A stretch of DNA of 64,000 nucleotides from Kribbella sp. CA-293567 (GCF_027627575.1 NZ_CP114065.1:3224001-3288000); one strand, 5' to 3'; counted from the first letter of the stretch, positions 30,122 to 39,276 are shown. The notes: generated by a model not told the origin, from the letters alone. Translations and numbers: made by a program.

Positions 30122-32170
30122 TCAGGCGGTGATGATGGCGGGGTCGGAGACGCCTGCCTCGCCGGTCTCGACGTGGCCGGCGAACCGGCGCAGGAAGCCG
30201 GTGTCGGTGTCGGCGACCACCGAGACGTCGTACCACTGCTTGCTGTGGTGGACGTTCAGCTTGTACTGCGCGGACTTGCCCTTCAGTACCTTCAGCCGCT
30301 TCGGGCGGCCGTCGTAGGAGTTCGTCAGGGTGAAGATGACGTCCTTGGTGCTGCTGTTGGTCAGCGTGAAGTCGAGATCGCCGGTGCTGTCGTTGTGGCG
30401 CGCGGTGACCTCCACGGCGGTGTCCGGCTTGCTCTTGAAGGCGCGGAGGAAGCCGTTCGGGCCGTGCACGGTCAGGTCGGTCGCGCCGCTGGAGTACGCC
30501 GTGTTCCAGGTGTCCGCGATCGTCTTGCCGGCCTCGGTGGTGTAGGTCCAGGGGCCGTCGGTGCGGCTCGGTGACGTGATCAGGAACTGCGCGCCCGCAT
30601 CCTTGCCGGAGGCAAACGTCAGCTGGAACTTGGCGCCCTGGGTGGCGCCGTCGACGTACGGTGCGTAGGGCAACGGCCTGGTACGCCGGAAGCCGGGCTC
30701 CTGCACCGGCATCTGGCCGACCGCCGGCGGGGTCGGCCGGTAGTCCGGGTGCCGGTCGCCGTCCGGCGGCTCGTACGCCGAGGTGTCGGGCAACTGGCCG
30801 GGCTGCTTCGCGTCGGAGCTGAAGTCGAAGGCACCGGTCAGGTCACCGCAGATGGCGCGGCGCCACGGCGAGATGTTCGGTTCGTGCACCCCGAAGCGCT
30901 GCTCCATGAACCGGATGATCGAGGTGTGGTCGAGCACCTCCGAGCAGTTGTAGCCGCCGGTGCTCCACGGGGACACGACGATCATCGGGACGCGCGGACC
31001 GAGACCGTAGGGGCCGGCCGTGTACCGCGAGCTGCCGGGGAACAGGTCGGCGCTGACGTCGACCGTGGACAGGCCCTGGTTCGCCGAGGCCGGCGGGATC
31101 GGCGGGACGACGTGGTCGAAGAAGCCGTCGTTCTCGTCGTAGGTGATGAAGAACGCCGTCTTGCTCCACACGTCCGGGTCGGAGGTGAGCGCGTCCAGGA
31201 CCTGCGAGATGTACCAGGCACCGTAGTTCGACGGGAAGTTCGAGTGCTCGGTGAACGCCTCGGGCGCCGCGATCCAGGAGATCTGCGGCAGGTCGCCGTT
31301 CCTGACGTCCGCGCGGAGGTGGTCGAACAGGCCGTCGCCGGCCTTCGCGTCGGTGCCGGTGCGGGCCTTGTCGTAGAGCGGGTCGCCGGGGGAGGCGTTG
31401 CGGTACTTGTTGAAGTACAGCAGCGAGTTGTCGCCGTAGTTGCCGCGGTAGGCGTCGTTGATCCAGCCCCAGCTGCCGGCCGCGTTGAGGCCGTCGCCGA
31501 TGTCCTGGTAGATCTTCCACGAGACGCCGGCCTGCTCGAGGCGCTCGGGGTACGTCGTCCAGTCGTAGCCGAGCTCGTCGTTGCCGAGCACCGGTCCGCC
31601 GCCCGTTCCGTCGTTGCCCGTGTAGCCCGACCACATGTAGTACCGGTTCGGGTCGGTGGCGCCGATGAAGGAGCAGTGGTAAGCGTCGCACAGGGTGAAC
31701 TTGTCGGCGAGGGCGTAGTGGAACGGGATGTCCTCGCGGGTCAGGTACGCCATCGTGGGCGCGGACTTGGCCGGCACCCAGCGGTCGTACTTGCCCTTGT
31801 TGTAGGCCGCCTGGCCGTCCGGCCAGCTGTGCGGCAGGCCCTGCAGGAACTGCATGCCGAGATCGTCGGCCTGCGGGTGGAACGGCAGGATGTCCTTGGT
31901 CCCGTTCGACTGGTGGAAGACCGACTTGCCGCTCGGCAGCGTGACCGGGCGCGGATCACCGAAGCCACGGATGCCCTTCAGCGAGCCGAAGTAGTGGTCG
32001 AAGGAACGGTTCTCCTGCATCAGCACGACGATGTGCTCGACGTCCTGGATGCTGCCGGTCCGGCGGTTGGCGGGGATCGCGGCGGCCTGCTCGATACTGC
32101 CGGCCATCGCGGCGAAGGCGGCACTGCCGCCGGCGAGCTGCAGGAACCTGCGGCGATTGAGATCTGGCAT
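30122..32170 (-). CDS. Phosphocholine-specific phospholipase C, Tat-exported
   Basis: 682-residue secreted phosphoesterase of the PlcH/PlcN family, cleaving phosphatidylcholine-type lipids. The Tat signal RRRFLQLAGGSAAFAAMAG is at 6-24. The catalytic domain begins HIVVLMQENRSFDHYFGSLKG, carrying the metal-binding Asn and Glu, with FHYALADKFTLCDAYHCS and FFITYDENDGFFDHV further on. The last 200 residues hold two beta-sandwich repeats typical of the family C-terminus (KFQLTFASG; VTARHNDSTGDLDFTLTNSS). The ATG has a very strong GAGGAGGAG ribosome-binding site eight to nine bases upstream. It is separated from the upstream protease gene by a hairpin, so it has its own promoter, which I could not place with confidence. 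Confidence 0.92.
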   Translation of the reverse strand: MPDLNRRRFLQLAGGSAAFAAMAGSIEQAAAIPANRRTGSIQDVEHIVVLMQENRSFDHYFGSLKGIRGFGDPRPVTLPSGKSVFHQSNGTKDILPFHPQADDLGMQFLQGLPHSWPDGQAAYNKGKYDRWVPAKSAPTMAYLTREDIPFHYALADKFTLCDAYHCSFIGATDPNRYYMWSGYTGNDGTGGGPVLGNDELGYDWTTYPERLEQAGVSWKIYQDIGDGLNAAGSWGWINDAYRGNYGDNSLLYFNKYRNASPGDPLYDKARTGTDAKAGDGLFDHLRADVRNGDLPQISWIAAPEAFTEHSNFPSNYGAWYISQVLDALTSDPDVWSKTAFFITYDENDGFFDHVVPPIPPASANQGLSTVDVSADLFPGSSRYTAGPYGLGPRVPMIVVSPWSTGGYNCSEVLDHTSIIRFMEQRFGVHEPNISPWRRAICGDLTGAFDFSSDAKQPGQLPDTSAYEPPDGDRHPDYRPTPPAVGQMPVQEPGFRRTRPLPYAPYVDGATQGAKFQLTFASGKDAGAQFLITSPSRTDGPWTYTTEAGKTIADTWNTAYSSGATDLTVHGPNGFLRAFKSKPDTAVEVTARHNDSTGDLDFTLTNSSTKDVIFTLTNSYDGRPKRLKVLKGKSAQYKLNVHHSKQWYDVSVVADTDTGFLRRFAGHVETGEAGVSDPAIITA

Positions 32171-32314
32171 GGCGGGAATCTCCTCCTCGGGCGGAACGGG
32201 AACGGGAACGGCAGGTGGCCGGAGTGTGAAGAAAGCTGCTCATTTACTGCCGGTTGCAAACCGTAACGGACGTAGTTAACGTTTGAGAAGACGTTGGAAG
32301 GCGCCGAAACGCCG

Positions 32315-32348
32315 ACCGGTCAGGCCACGCGAACGCGGCCTGACCGGT
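32315..32348 (-). terminator. Terminator after the M6 protease gene
   Basis: Perfect 12-bp stem ACCGGTCAGGCC / GGCCTGACCGGT with a ten-base loop, 14 bases past the stop codon at 32363. The rest of the 192-base gap to the phospholipase start is AT-richer and probably holds that gene's promoter. Confidence 0.7.
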
Positions 32349-32362
32349 GGGTTCGTGCTGGG

Positions 32363-34540
32363 CTACCGGGCGATCGCCAGGCAGCTGCTGGTGGCCTTCT
32401 TGCCGGGATCTGACTCCGAGGTGGCGGTCAGCGTGACCTGGGCCAGCTTGGCGGCCTTGCCGGTGGGCTTGGCCTGGACCGCGATCTTGACGGTCGCGCC
32501 GGTCCTGGCGGTCGCCAGGGCGTTGGGCAGCGAGACCGCCCAGCCCTTGCCGGTGACCTTCGCGGACAGCCGGTACACGTCGTTGTCCAGGTACTTCGCG
32601 ACGTCCTCGGGATGCGTGCCCTGTGGGGGAGCGGCCTTGCCGGTGTTGGTCAGCGGGAAGACGCAGGTGCTGACGCCGCCGTTCCCCGGCAGGCCGACGG
32701 TCGGCAGTACCCGGACGCCGCGCTTCTGCGGGCCGGCGCCGTCGAGGGAGCGGATGGCCACCGTGTAGGAGAGCTCGCCGACGCTGTTGCGGCGCAGGTT
32801 GGTGACGTAGAAGTGCAGCCGGTTCGCCTGGTCGACGTACTCGTACTCACTGCCGGAGTTCGTGCCGACGTGGAACAGCGCATCGGACAGCTGGCGGTAG
32901 TCGCCGATCGTGATCGGGACCTTCGTCCCGTCGGGCAGGACGTAGTCGGTCATCTCGATGTCCTGCGGGTTCGCGTCGATCACCCACTCGAACGGTGCCG
33001 TGTCCTGGTTCTTGGTCTTCGCGAGCAGGACGCCGGAGTCGGGCGTGAACGAGTCGGTGCCGATCCGGTCGACGACCTCGAGGGTGTAGTTGTTGTAGCC
33101 ACCACCGTCGCAGAGCGGGTTCGTGCTGACGTCACAGCCGGGCGACAGGTCGCCGGTGCCGAGCGCGATGTTGATCCCGGACAGTCCCTGGGCGCCGGGC
33201 TGGATCGCGCGGGCGGTGACGTCGGCGACGACCAGGCCGGACTGGCCGAGGGCCTCCCGCGACAGCCGCAGGACGTTCTGCTCGTCGACCATCTGCAGTT
33301 TGATCTTGTTGCGCAGCATGTGTTGCGCGCCCATCGACGCGCCGCCGGTCGCGGGGATCATCCACCGGCTGTGCGGTCCACCGGGACCGTTGAAGGTACC
33401 GCGGCTGAGCATCTCCCAGATGCCGCTGTACGCCCGCCGCGGCGGTACGCCGTACGGGTTGTTGTAGTTGTCGCCGATCCCGAGCACGTGGCTGAGCTCG
33501 TGCGCGAAGACGGACATGCCGGAGCTCTCGGCCTGGGTGGTCGAGCCGCCGCCGGCGTTGGGCCACAGGGTCGAGCCGGAGGCCCAGGAGGTCCAGGGGA
33601 CGTAGCGGGTGAGGGCCCAGTTCGGCAGGGCCGGGTCCGGCGGACCGAACTCCTCGGTGACGTCCTCCCTGGTCGGGAACTTCATCGGCCCGAACTCCTG
33701 CCAGGTGGACGACTCGTCCTGCCCGGCGCTCAGGTAGAAGACGAAGTCGAACCCGGCCGGTACCTCGGCGCCGACGTCGGCGACCCAGGCGGCACGGGCG
33801 TCGGTGCGCAGGTTCTTGGTGCAGTTGTCGCCGGCCGGGCAGGCGGTGCCGCCCTGGAACTCCATCGCGTACTCGTGCGACTTGCCGGGCATCTGATAGG
33901 CGCCGAAGGAGGTCAGCTCGACGCCGTACCGGCCGCCGGAGTCCTCCATCCAGTACTCGTGGATGGTGTGGCCGCGGTTGAGCGCGTTGGGCTTGTTGAG
34001 GAAGTCGCGGTAGAAGCCGGCGACCTCGGCCCGCGGTACGCCGCTGGCCTCGGCGCTCGGGTTGCCGAACGGGGTCGAGCCCTTCGGCTGGGTCACGACG
34101 AACGGCTGGTTGGGATAGTCGACCAGCACCAGCGCGCCCTTGAAGGTCCGCACCGAGCCCGACTTGCCCGGATCGGCCCAGTTGGTCCCGGGCGGCTTCT
34201 TGTAGTCGGCCCACGTCATGTGGTCGGGGTTGACCCAGTTCTGCGGATCGATCGGAGCTCCGAAACCGGGCTGCGCGAGGCGTTTCGCGGCCAGGCCGGA
34301 CTCCTGCCACGGCTGCTGCTGCGGCCAGTGGTCGAACTGCCAGGGGTTGGCGGGGTCTTCCTGCTGTGCGGCCGGCGCGGGTGCCGCGGCTGGTGCTGCT
34401 CCAGTGACGGTGCTCGCCGCGGCGCCGGGCTGTGGAGCGGACAGGGAGCCGGGCGCGGCGAAGGCGAGACCGGGAAGGGAGGCGACGGCTACCAGGGCGG
34501 TCACGCGCAGGGCGAGCCGGAGCTTTCGTTGCTCAGACAC
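32363..34540 (-). CDS. Secreted M6-family (immune inhibitor A-like) metalloprotease
   Basis: About 725 residues. A signal peptide (ALRVTALVAVASLPGLAFA) is followed by an Ala/Pro-rich linker and a zinc protease domain. The zinc motif is HELSHVLGIGDNY near residue 330, with the M6-typical downstream WEMLSRGTFNGPGGPHSRW. The C-terminal 250 residues are beta-rich with no named domain. I chose the GTG at 34540, which leaves a normal 12-residue N-region before the hydrophobic core; an ATG at 34591 would add 17 residues and cannot be excluded. Divergent from the aldehyde dehydrogenase gene, with a 12-base palindrome between them. Confidence 0.85.
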   Translation of the reverse strand: MSEQRKLRLALRVTALVAVASLPGLAFAAPGSLSAPQPGAAASTVTGAAPAAAPAPAAQQEDPANPWQFDHWPQQQPWQESGLAAKRLAQPGFGAPIDPQNWVNPDHMTWADYKKPPGTNWADPGKSGSVRTFKGALVLVDYPNQPFVVTQPKGSTPFGNPSAEASGVPRAEVAGFYRDFLNKPNALNRGHTIHEYWMEDSGGRYGVELTSFGAYQMPGKSHEYAMEFQGGTACPAGDNCTKNLRTDARAAWVADVGAEVPAGFDFVFYLSAGQDESSTWQEFGPMKFPTREDVTEEFGPPDPALPNWALTRYVPWTSWASGSTLWPNAGGGSTTQAESSGMSVFAHELSHVLGIGDNYNNPYGVPPRRAYSGIWEMLSRGTFNGPGGPHSRWMIPATGGASMGAQHMLRNKIKLQMVDEQNVLRLSREALGQSGLVVADVTARAIQPGAQGLSGINIALGTGDLSPGCDVSTNPLCDGGGYNNYTLEVVDRIGTDSFTPDSGVLLAKTKNQDTAPFEWVIDANPQDIEMTDYVLPDGTKVPITIGDYRQLSDALFHVGTNSGSEYEYVDQANRLHFYVTNLRRNSVGELSYTVAIRSLDGAGPQKRGVRVLPTVGLPGNGGVSTCVFPLTNTGKAAPPQGTHPEDVAKYLDNDVYRLSAKVTGKGWAVSLPNALATARTGATVKIAVQAKPTGKAAKLAQVTLTATSESDPGKKATSSCLAIAR

Positions 34541-34618
34541 GGGCGGGGTCCGATCGACGAAGGAGAGATGCGGAGCTTCATCCTGCCCCATCGTCCGCCG
34601 GCAGGCGATGGATCAACG

Positions 34619-34630
34619 ACTGTATACAGT
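34619..34630. promoter_or_regulatory. ACTGTATACAGT palindrome between divergent genes
   Basis: Perfect 12-base palindrome of the nGTnnACn type bound by many GntR-family repressors. It falls where the -35 region of the rightward aldehyde dehydrogenase promoter would be and also contains a leftward TATACA that could be a -10 box for the protease gene. Confidence 0.45.
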
Positions 34631-34645
34631 ATGTGAAGAAGCGGT

Positions 34646-34651
34646 TAGCCT
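34646..34651 (+). promoter_or_regulatory. -10 box of the aldehyde dehydrogenase gene (leaderless)
   Basis: TAGCCT lies exactly six bases upstream of the ATG at 34658, implying transcription from the start codon. The GTATAC palindrome would cover the -35 region. Confidence 0.45.
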
Positions 34652-34657
34652 GGTGGC

Positions 34658-36016
34658 ATGTACTCAGTGACGAATCCCGCCACGGGCGAACTGGTCGAAG
34701 AGGTGCCGAACTCGACTGCGGAGGAGGTGGAGGCGGCGGTCGCGCGGGTGCACGACGGGTATCCGGCCTGGCGGCGCCGGAGCGTCGAGGAGCGGGCGGC
34801 GATCGTCAAGCGCGCGGCCGCACTGTTCGCCGAGCGGGCCGGCGAACTCGCGGCGATCATGACCCTGGAGATGGGTAAACGGATCAACGAGGGCCTGGGC
34901 GAGATCGGGATCGTGGTCGACATCTTCGACTACTACGCCGACCACGGACCGGCCCTGCTGGCCGATCAGCCGGTCGCGATCAAGGGCGGCGAGGCGGTCA
35001 TCACCAAGAACCCGATCGGTCCGCTGCTCGGCATCATGCCGTGGAACTTCCCCTGCTACCAGGTCGCCCGCTTCGTCGCGCCGAATCTCGTGCTGGGCAA
35101 CACGATCCTGCTCAAGCACGCTTCGATCTGCCCGCGGTCGGCGGCGGCGATCGAGTCGGTACTGCGCGACGCCGGCGTACCGGACGACGTGTACGTCAAC
35201 ACCTTCGCGTCCTCCCGCCAGATCCCGGCGATCCTCGCCGACCCCCGGATCCAGGGAGTCTCGCTGACCGGCAGCGAACAGGCCGGCATCTCGGTCGCGG
35301 CCGAGGCGGGCCGGAACCTGAAGAAGACCGTCCTCGAGCTCGGTGGCTCGGACCCGCTGATCGTGCTCGACACCGACGACCTGGAGGAGACGGTCAAGGC
35401 GACCGCGACCGCCCGGATGCGCAACTGCGGGCAGTCCTGCAACGCGCCGAAGCGGATGATCGTGCTGGCCGGCCTGTACGACGAGTTCGTCGACAAGCTC
35501 ACCAAGCGCGTCGCCGACTTCTACCTCCCCGGCGACCCGGCCGACCCGGAGACCAAGCTGCCGCCGCTCGCTTCGACCGCGGCCGCCGACGAGGTTGCCG
35601 CGCAGGTCGAACGCGCGGTGCAGCAGGGCGCGACGCTGCGCACCGGCGGTCAGCGGATCGAGCCCGGCGCCTTCCTCGAAGCCACTGTGCTGACCGACGT
35701 CACGCCGTCGATGGACGCCTACTACGAGGAGATCTTCGGGCCGGTCGTACTGGTCTTCAAAGCGTCGAGCGAGGCGGAGGCGATCGCGATCGCCAACGAC
35801 TCGCCGTTCGGCCTCGGTGCCAGCGTCTTCGGCACCGACCCGGTCCGCAACCGCCGGGTCGCCGACCAGCTCGAGGCGGGGATGGTCTACCTGAACAGCG
35901 CCGGCGGATCCCAGGCGGACCTGCCCTTCGGCGGGATCAAACGCTCCGGCCTGGGGCGCGAACTCGGCCCGGCCGGGATCGAGGAGTTCATGAACAAGAA
36001 GTCGATCCGGCTCTGA
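34658..36016 (+). CDS. NAD(P)-dependent succinate-semialdehyde/aldehyde dehydrogenase
   Basis: 452-residue cytosolic aldehyde dehydrogenase of the succinate-semialdehyde type. The catalytic Cys261 is in [11 protein letters not shown] and the general base Glu227 in VLELGGSDP. The cofactor segments [14 protein letters not shown] (126-139) and LTGSEQAG (203-210) are intact, as is the EEIFGPV motif. It oxidises an aldehyde, perhaps succinate semialdehyde, to the acid; the exact substrate cannot be read from sequence. The ATG at 34658 is preceded by TAGCCT at leaderless spacing rather than by a strong ribosome-binding site. No operon partner follows: the next gene is convergent, 17 bases away. Confidence 0.92.
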   Translation: MYSVTNPATGELVEEVPNSTAEEVEAAVARVHDGYPAWRRRSVEERAAIVKRAAALFAERAGELAAIMTLEMGKRINEGLGEIGIVVDIFDYYADHGPALLADQPVAIKGGEAVITKNPIGPLLGIMPWNFPCYQVARFVAPNLVLGNTILLKHASICPRSAAAIESVLRDAGVPDDVYVNTFASSRQIPAILADPRIQGVSLTGSEQAGISVAAEAGRNLKKTVLELGGSDPLIVLDTDDLEETVKATATARMRNCGQSCNAPKRMIVLAGLYDEFVDKLTKRVADFYLPGDPADPETKLPPLASTAAADEVAAQVERAVQQGATLRTGGQRIEPGAFLEATVLTDVTPSMDAYYEEIFGPVVLVFKASSEAEAIAIANDSPFGLGASVFGTDPVRNRRVADQLEAGMVYLNSAGGSQADLPFGGIKRSGLGRELGPAGIEEFMNKKSIRL

Positions 36017-36033
36017 CCCACGTCACACCGAGG

Positions 36034-36456
36034 TCAGGAGGCTTTCGGCCAGAGGATCAGCTGGGTGCAGCGGAAGGTGGCGATCCTGCGGCCGGTCTGC
36101 TCGTTGCTGACGTCGGCGTCCCAGACCTGGGTGGTCCGGCCTAGATGGACCGGGCGGGCCTCGCACAGCACCGCGCCGTCGCGGGCGGTGCCGAGGAAGT
36201 TGCTCTTCAGTTCGATCGTGGTGAAGCCGGTCGCGCCCTCGGGCAGGTTCGCCATCGTGCCGTAGCCGCAGAGAGTGTCGGCGATGCTGACGACGGTGCC
36301 TGCGTGCAGGTAGCCGTTGGGCGCGAGCAGTTCGGGGCGGACCGGCGTACGGGCTTGGAGGAGGTCCTGCTCGACCGAAGTGAACTCGATGCCGATCAGG
36401 CCCGGCAGCGCCCCGGCGCCGAACTTGGTGAAGTCTTCCGGCGTGTGGCGAGTCAT
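36034..36456 (-). CDS. PaaI-type hotdog thioesterase
   Basis: 140-residue single-hotdog-domain protein, predicted acyl-CoA thioesterase. The family motif appears in [21 protein letters not shown] (residues 46-66, read as two parts), where Asn, His-Ala-Gly and the Asp of the long helix belong to the active site, and in [18 protein letters not shown]. The ATG gives the usual family length. It lies 17 bases downstream of the DJ-1 family gene on the same strand, so the two are probably co-transcribed. The acyl-CoA is unknown. Confidence 0.86.
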   Translation of the reverse strand: MTRHTPEDFTKFGAGALPGLIGIEFTSVEQDLLQARTPVRPELLAPNGYLHAGTVVSIADTLCGYGTMANLPEGATGFTTIELKSNFLGTARDGAVLCEARPVHLGRTTQVWDADVSNEQTGRRIATFRCTQLILWPKAS

Positions 36457-36473
36457 GCCCCGCAGTATGTCAG

Positions 36474-37001
36474 TCAGCCGATCGCCTCGAGCAGTGCCTT
36501 GCTGAACGCCGGGATGTCGTCGGGGTTGCGGCTGGTGATCAGGTTGCCGTCGCTCGCGACGGTCTCGTCCACCCAGGTCGCGCCGGCGTTGCGCAGGTCG
36601 GTCTGCAGACTCGGCCACGACGTCACCGTCCGGCCGCGAACGACGTCGGCCTCGATCAGCGTCCAGGGCGCGTGGCAGATGGCGGCCACCGGCTTGCCCG
36701 ACTCGACGAACGCCTTGACGAAGCTGACAGCCTTCTCGTCGGTACGCAGCGCGTCGGGGTTGGCGACACCGCCGGGCAGCACGAGCGCGTCGAAGTCGTC
36801 GACCGACGCGTCCCCGACCGCTTGGTCGACCGGCTTCTTCTCACTGGCGGTCAGATGGTCGAACGTTTGCACCTCTCCGGTCTCCGGGCTGAGCAGCACC
36901 GGCTGGTGCCCGGCATCGGACACCGCCTTCCACGGCTCGGTGAGCTCCACTCGCTCGATACCTTCCGCGGCGACCAGGAATGCGATCTTCTTGTCAGTCA
37001 T
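36474..37001 (-). CDS. DJ-1/PfpI family protein (type 1 glutamine amidotransferase-like)
   Basis: 175-residue flavodoxin-like protein of the PfpI/YhbO group. The nucleophile elbow is AAICHAPWTL, with the reactive Cys followed by His, and the conserved acidic residue lies early in the protein (GIERVELTEP). The LVLPGGVANPDALR segment forms the oxyanion region. Members act as general stress proteins, proteases or deglycases, and which applies is debated. The ATG start is preceded by TACCGG at leaderless spacing but without the final T. First gene of a pair with the thioesterase. Confidence 0.9.
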   Translation of the reverse strand: MTDKKIAFLVAAEGIERVELTEPWKAVSDAGHQPVLLSPETGEVQTFDHLTASEKKPVDQAVGDASVDDFDALVLPGGVANPDALRTDEKAVSFVKAFVESGKPVAAICHAPWTLIEADVVRGRTVTSWPSLQTDLRNAGATWVDETVASDGNLITSRNPDDIPAFSKALLEAIG

Positions 37002-37102
37002 GACCGGCCGGTACCCGGGCATCGCCGGACTACACAGCCCGCTGCGCCGGAACGTCTGACGCAGCGGGCCGCCAAGCCGCCGTCGACCGGAGGCAGCCAG
37101 CT

Positions 37103-37831
37103 TCACCTGCGTCCGTGAAAGGTTCGGCGCAGGTCGGTGGTCCAGGCGTCGGGATTCTCCCCGGGGATGAAGTGGCCACCGTGCGGGTGGGCGGTGACGT
37201 TGACGTGGTTGAACCAGGCGGCTTGGGCGCCGGACCTGAAGGCCTGGACGCGTTCGCCGGGGGTGGTGATTCCGGGTGGGTTCTCGTAGGTGACGAAGGT
37301 CAGGCCGACGGGGGCCTGGACGACCGGCGTACGGTCGTGGGACGGGGTCCAGGGGTAGCGGTTGGCGTTGGCGTAGTACCGCATGGAGGTGGCGATGGAG
37401 TTGTTCGCCCAGTAGATCGTGGTGTGGGTGAGCAGGTCGTCCTTGGTGAAGACGGACTCCAGGTCGCCGCCGTTGTCGCTCCAGGCGTTCCAGCGTTCGA
37501 GGAGCCAGGCGAGCAGCCCGGCGGGGGAGTCGCTCAGGCCGTGGGCCAGAGTGGCGCCGTCGAGCATGTGGACGGCGAGGTGGGAGGCGGAGCGGCGGTC
37601 CAGCTGGATGACGCGGGCGCGGATAGGGGCCGGTTCGTCGCCGGTGAGAGGGCGGTGGCGGGCGAGGTCCCAGGCGCGGGGGCCGGTGAAGAAGTCGAGG
37701 GGCAGGCCGGAGCCGATGTGGACGCCGTCCTCGTTCGCCTCGTCCAGCGGAGGCCGAGTCAGGGCGAGGCGAGCACGCAGGTCGTCGAGTACTGCGTCGC
37801 GCACGTGCAGCGGCCTCGGCTCCAGGTTCAT
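37103..37831 (-). pseudogene. Internally deleted epoxide hydrolase
   Basis: 242 codons. The N-terminal VRDAVLDDLRARLALTR matches the start of microsomal-type epoxide hydrolases, and from GLSDSPAGLLAWLLERWNAWSD onward (shown here in one 22-residue span as GLSDSPAGLLAW plus LLERWNAWSD) it matches the C-terminal half, including TIYWANNSIATSMRYY. The roughly 150 residues between, holding the HGWPGS oxyanion motif and nucleophilic Asp, are replaced by about 75 residues with no match, some resembling a mutated cap (IRARVIQLDRRSASHLAV). It reads as one open frame, so the shortened protein may still be made, but hydrolase activity is not expected. It overlaps the marR stop by four bases (ATGA), so the original pair was coupled. 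Confidence 0.7.
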
Positions 37832-38295
37832 GACGGATTCCCTTGTTGCGAAGGCGAAACAGACCCTTCGTCCGCGGCGATCCGGGCCAGCTCCAGCAGG
37901 GCCGGCAGCGACGCGGCGAGTGCTTGCCGGTACTGCGGCTCAAGCCGGCCGACAAGACCGTTCAGCCGACCGATGCGCTCCTGCCGTCTCAACTCCACCG
38001 CCTCGGCTCCCGCGGCCGTGATCTGCACCAGCACCGCACGCCCGTCCGAGGGATCCGCCGACCTCACCGCAAGCCCGTCGCGCTCGAGCCGAGTGACGAG
38101 TTGCGTCATCGCCGGCTGAGTAACCCGCTCACTCGCCGTCAACTCCGACAACCGCAGCGGCCCGCTGGTCGCCAGCGTGTGCAGCACTCCCAGCGTCGTG
38201 AAGCTCTTCTGCTCCACCGACGCCAACCTGATGAACATCGCCGTGAACCGCTCCATCGCCAGCCCCAGCGCTTCGACATCCAGCCCATCCGTCAT
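37828..38295 (-). CDS. MarR-family transcriptional regulator
   Basis: 155-residue winged-helix regulator. The DNA-binding region is LRLSELTASERVTQPAMTQL (52-71) followed by the wing LERDGLAVRSADPSDGRAVLV, both typical of MarR proteins, flanked by dimerisation helices. It likely represses its own operon and responds to a small phenolic or epoxide-type ligand. The gene is followed without a gap by the deleted epoxide hydrolase. The ATG has a TATAGT box six bases upstream and no ribosome-binding site, so the mRNA is probably leaderless. The AT-rich promoter stands out in this GC-rich sequence. Confidence 0.9.
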   Translation of the reverse strand: MTDGLDVEALGLAMERFTAMFIRLASVEQKSFTTLGVLHTLATSGPLRLSELTASERVTQPAMTQLVTRLERDGLAVRSADPSDGRAVLVQITAAGAEAVELRRQERIGRLNGLVGRLEPQYRQALAASLPALLELARIAADEGSVSPSQQGNPS

Positions 38296-38301
38296 CCGGA
38301 G

Positions 38302-38320
38302 ACTATATAATTTTCTTATC
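38302..38320 (-). promoter_or_regulatory. AT-rich promoter of marR
   Basis: On the minus strand GATAAGAAAATTATATAGT ends in TATAGT exactly six bases before the ATG at 38295. The imperfect inverted repeat ATAA-N5-TTAT overlaps the -10 and is a candidate autoregulatory MarR site. There is no good -35 element. Confidence 0.5.
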
Positions 38321-38382
38321 CAAAGACGGTGGCGTCGCGGCAGGCCGGTGGCCTGCGCGGACCGCGCAGACCACCGGAGTCG

Positions 38383-38910
38383 TCAGCTGTCGCTCCAGTT
38401 CATCCAGAGGGTGCGGCCGGTCGCGATCAGGACATTGTTGTTGTTGTAGACATTGCCTTCCGCCAGGTCCTGCCACTTCTGGAGTACCGCCACGGAAGCG
38501 GATGCGCAGGTCCGCTTGGCTCCGACGATCGCGCCCGTGCCGCCCGGCTGGCAGTGGACGGCGCCCGGCTCGTCCTGACCCGAGGTCGGACGGTACTCCA
38601 GGTCGCCGTTGGCGAAGCCGTTGCCGGCCGGAGCGTTGTTGAGGGTGACTGCGGTCCAGCGGATCCATCCGTTGGCGGTGTAGCGCTGGCAGAGCTCGAC
38701 CAGGCCGACCGGGGTGTACGGGTGGGCGACTGTCCTGATCACGGCCGACGCAACCTGCGCGGGTTCTCCGTAGCCGGTGCAGTGCGCGGTGGCGGTCGGG
38801 CCGGCAGGCGCCGCACCCGCGGTGCTCGGGCCGAGTGCGAGCGTGGAGCCGGCGGCGAGGACCAAGGTGGCGGTCAGAGCCGTTCCGTGAGCGAGCGATC
38901 GTGAATTCAT
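38383..38910 (-). CDS. Small secreted hypothetical protein
   Basis: 175-residue protein with a clear signal peptide (HGTALTATLVLAAGSTLALG) and likely cleavage near AGAAPA at about residue 35. The mature part of about 140 residues has four Cys, likely two disulfides (AHCTGYG, LCQRYT, VHCQPGG, RTCASAS), and a run NVYNNNNVLIA. I do not recognise the family. The ATG has the ribosome-binding site GGAGGG seven bases upstream. It is probably monocistronic: a hairpin lies downstream of the next upstream gene, and the MarR gene starts 87 bases further along. Confidence 0.75.
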   Translation of the reverse strand: MNSRSLAHGTALTATLVLAAGSTLALGPSTAGAAPAGPTATAHCTGYGEPAQVASAVIRTVAHPYTPVGLVELCQRYTANGWIRWTAVTLNNAPAGNGFANGDLEYRPTSGQDEPGAVHCQPGGTGAIVGAKRTCASASVAVLQKWQDLAEGNVYNNNNVLIATGRTLWMNWSDS

Positions 38911-39028
38911 CTGAACCCTCCAGGGCGTCGGATGGTTGGTGAATGCCAACGACTCTGGGGCCCACTGCTGCTCGGCGCCTGGATCCCGGACGAATCCGGA
39001 TGAGATCGATTCCCTTCGAACGGCAGAA

Positions 39029-39056
39029 CGGGCCGCGAGCGGATGCTCGCGGCCCG
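39029..39056 (-). terminator. Terminator after the MT0933-like gene
   Basis: Perfect 12-bp stem CGGGCCGCGAGC / GCTCGCGGCCCG with loop GGAT, 16 bases past the stop. Confidence 0.75.
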
Positions 39057-39072
39057 GTTCCTGCTGCGGAAG

Positions 39073-39276
39073 TCAGCTGATGTCGTCGTCCTGGCCGTCC
39101 AGGGAGTCGAGGCCGTCCTTGGCCTTGTCGCCGCCCTGGTCGATCTTGTCGCCGTACTTGCCGCCGGTCTTGTCGTCGATGGCGTCACCGGCCTTGTCGA
39201 CGCCGCCACTGATCTTGTCGCCGTGGTCGTCGACCGCGTCGGTGGCCTTGTCCTTCATGTTGTCGAAGACACCCAT
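39073..39276 (-). CDS. MT0933-like antitoxin-family small acidic protein
   Basis: 67-residue highly charged, Gly/Asp/Lys-rich protein with the family pattern MGVFDNMKDKATDAVDD and the repeat-like KAGDAIDDKTGGKYGDKID. It matches the short MT0933/Rv0909 antitoxin-like family. No toxin gene is adjacent, so an antitoxin role is doubtful; similar proteins are also abundant stress-associated proteins. A ribosome-binding site AAAGGAC lies seven to eight bases upstream of the ATG. Flanked by terminators on both sides, so monocistronic. Confidence 0.8.
   Translation of the reverse strand: MGVFDNMKDKATDAVDDHGDKISGGVDKAGDAIDDKTGGKYGDKIDQGGDKAKDGLDSLDGQDDDIS

Noticed and set aside
32200..32300. PHO-box-like CGTTA repeats upstream of the phospholipase C gene
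   Set aside because: The two CGTTA copies are 13 bases apart and do not fit the 11-base period or consensus of actinobacterial PHO boxes.
39073..39276. A toxin-antitoxin module around the MT0933-like gene
   Set aside because: No adjacent toxin-sized gene on either strand; terminators isolate the gene on both sides.
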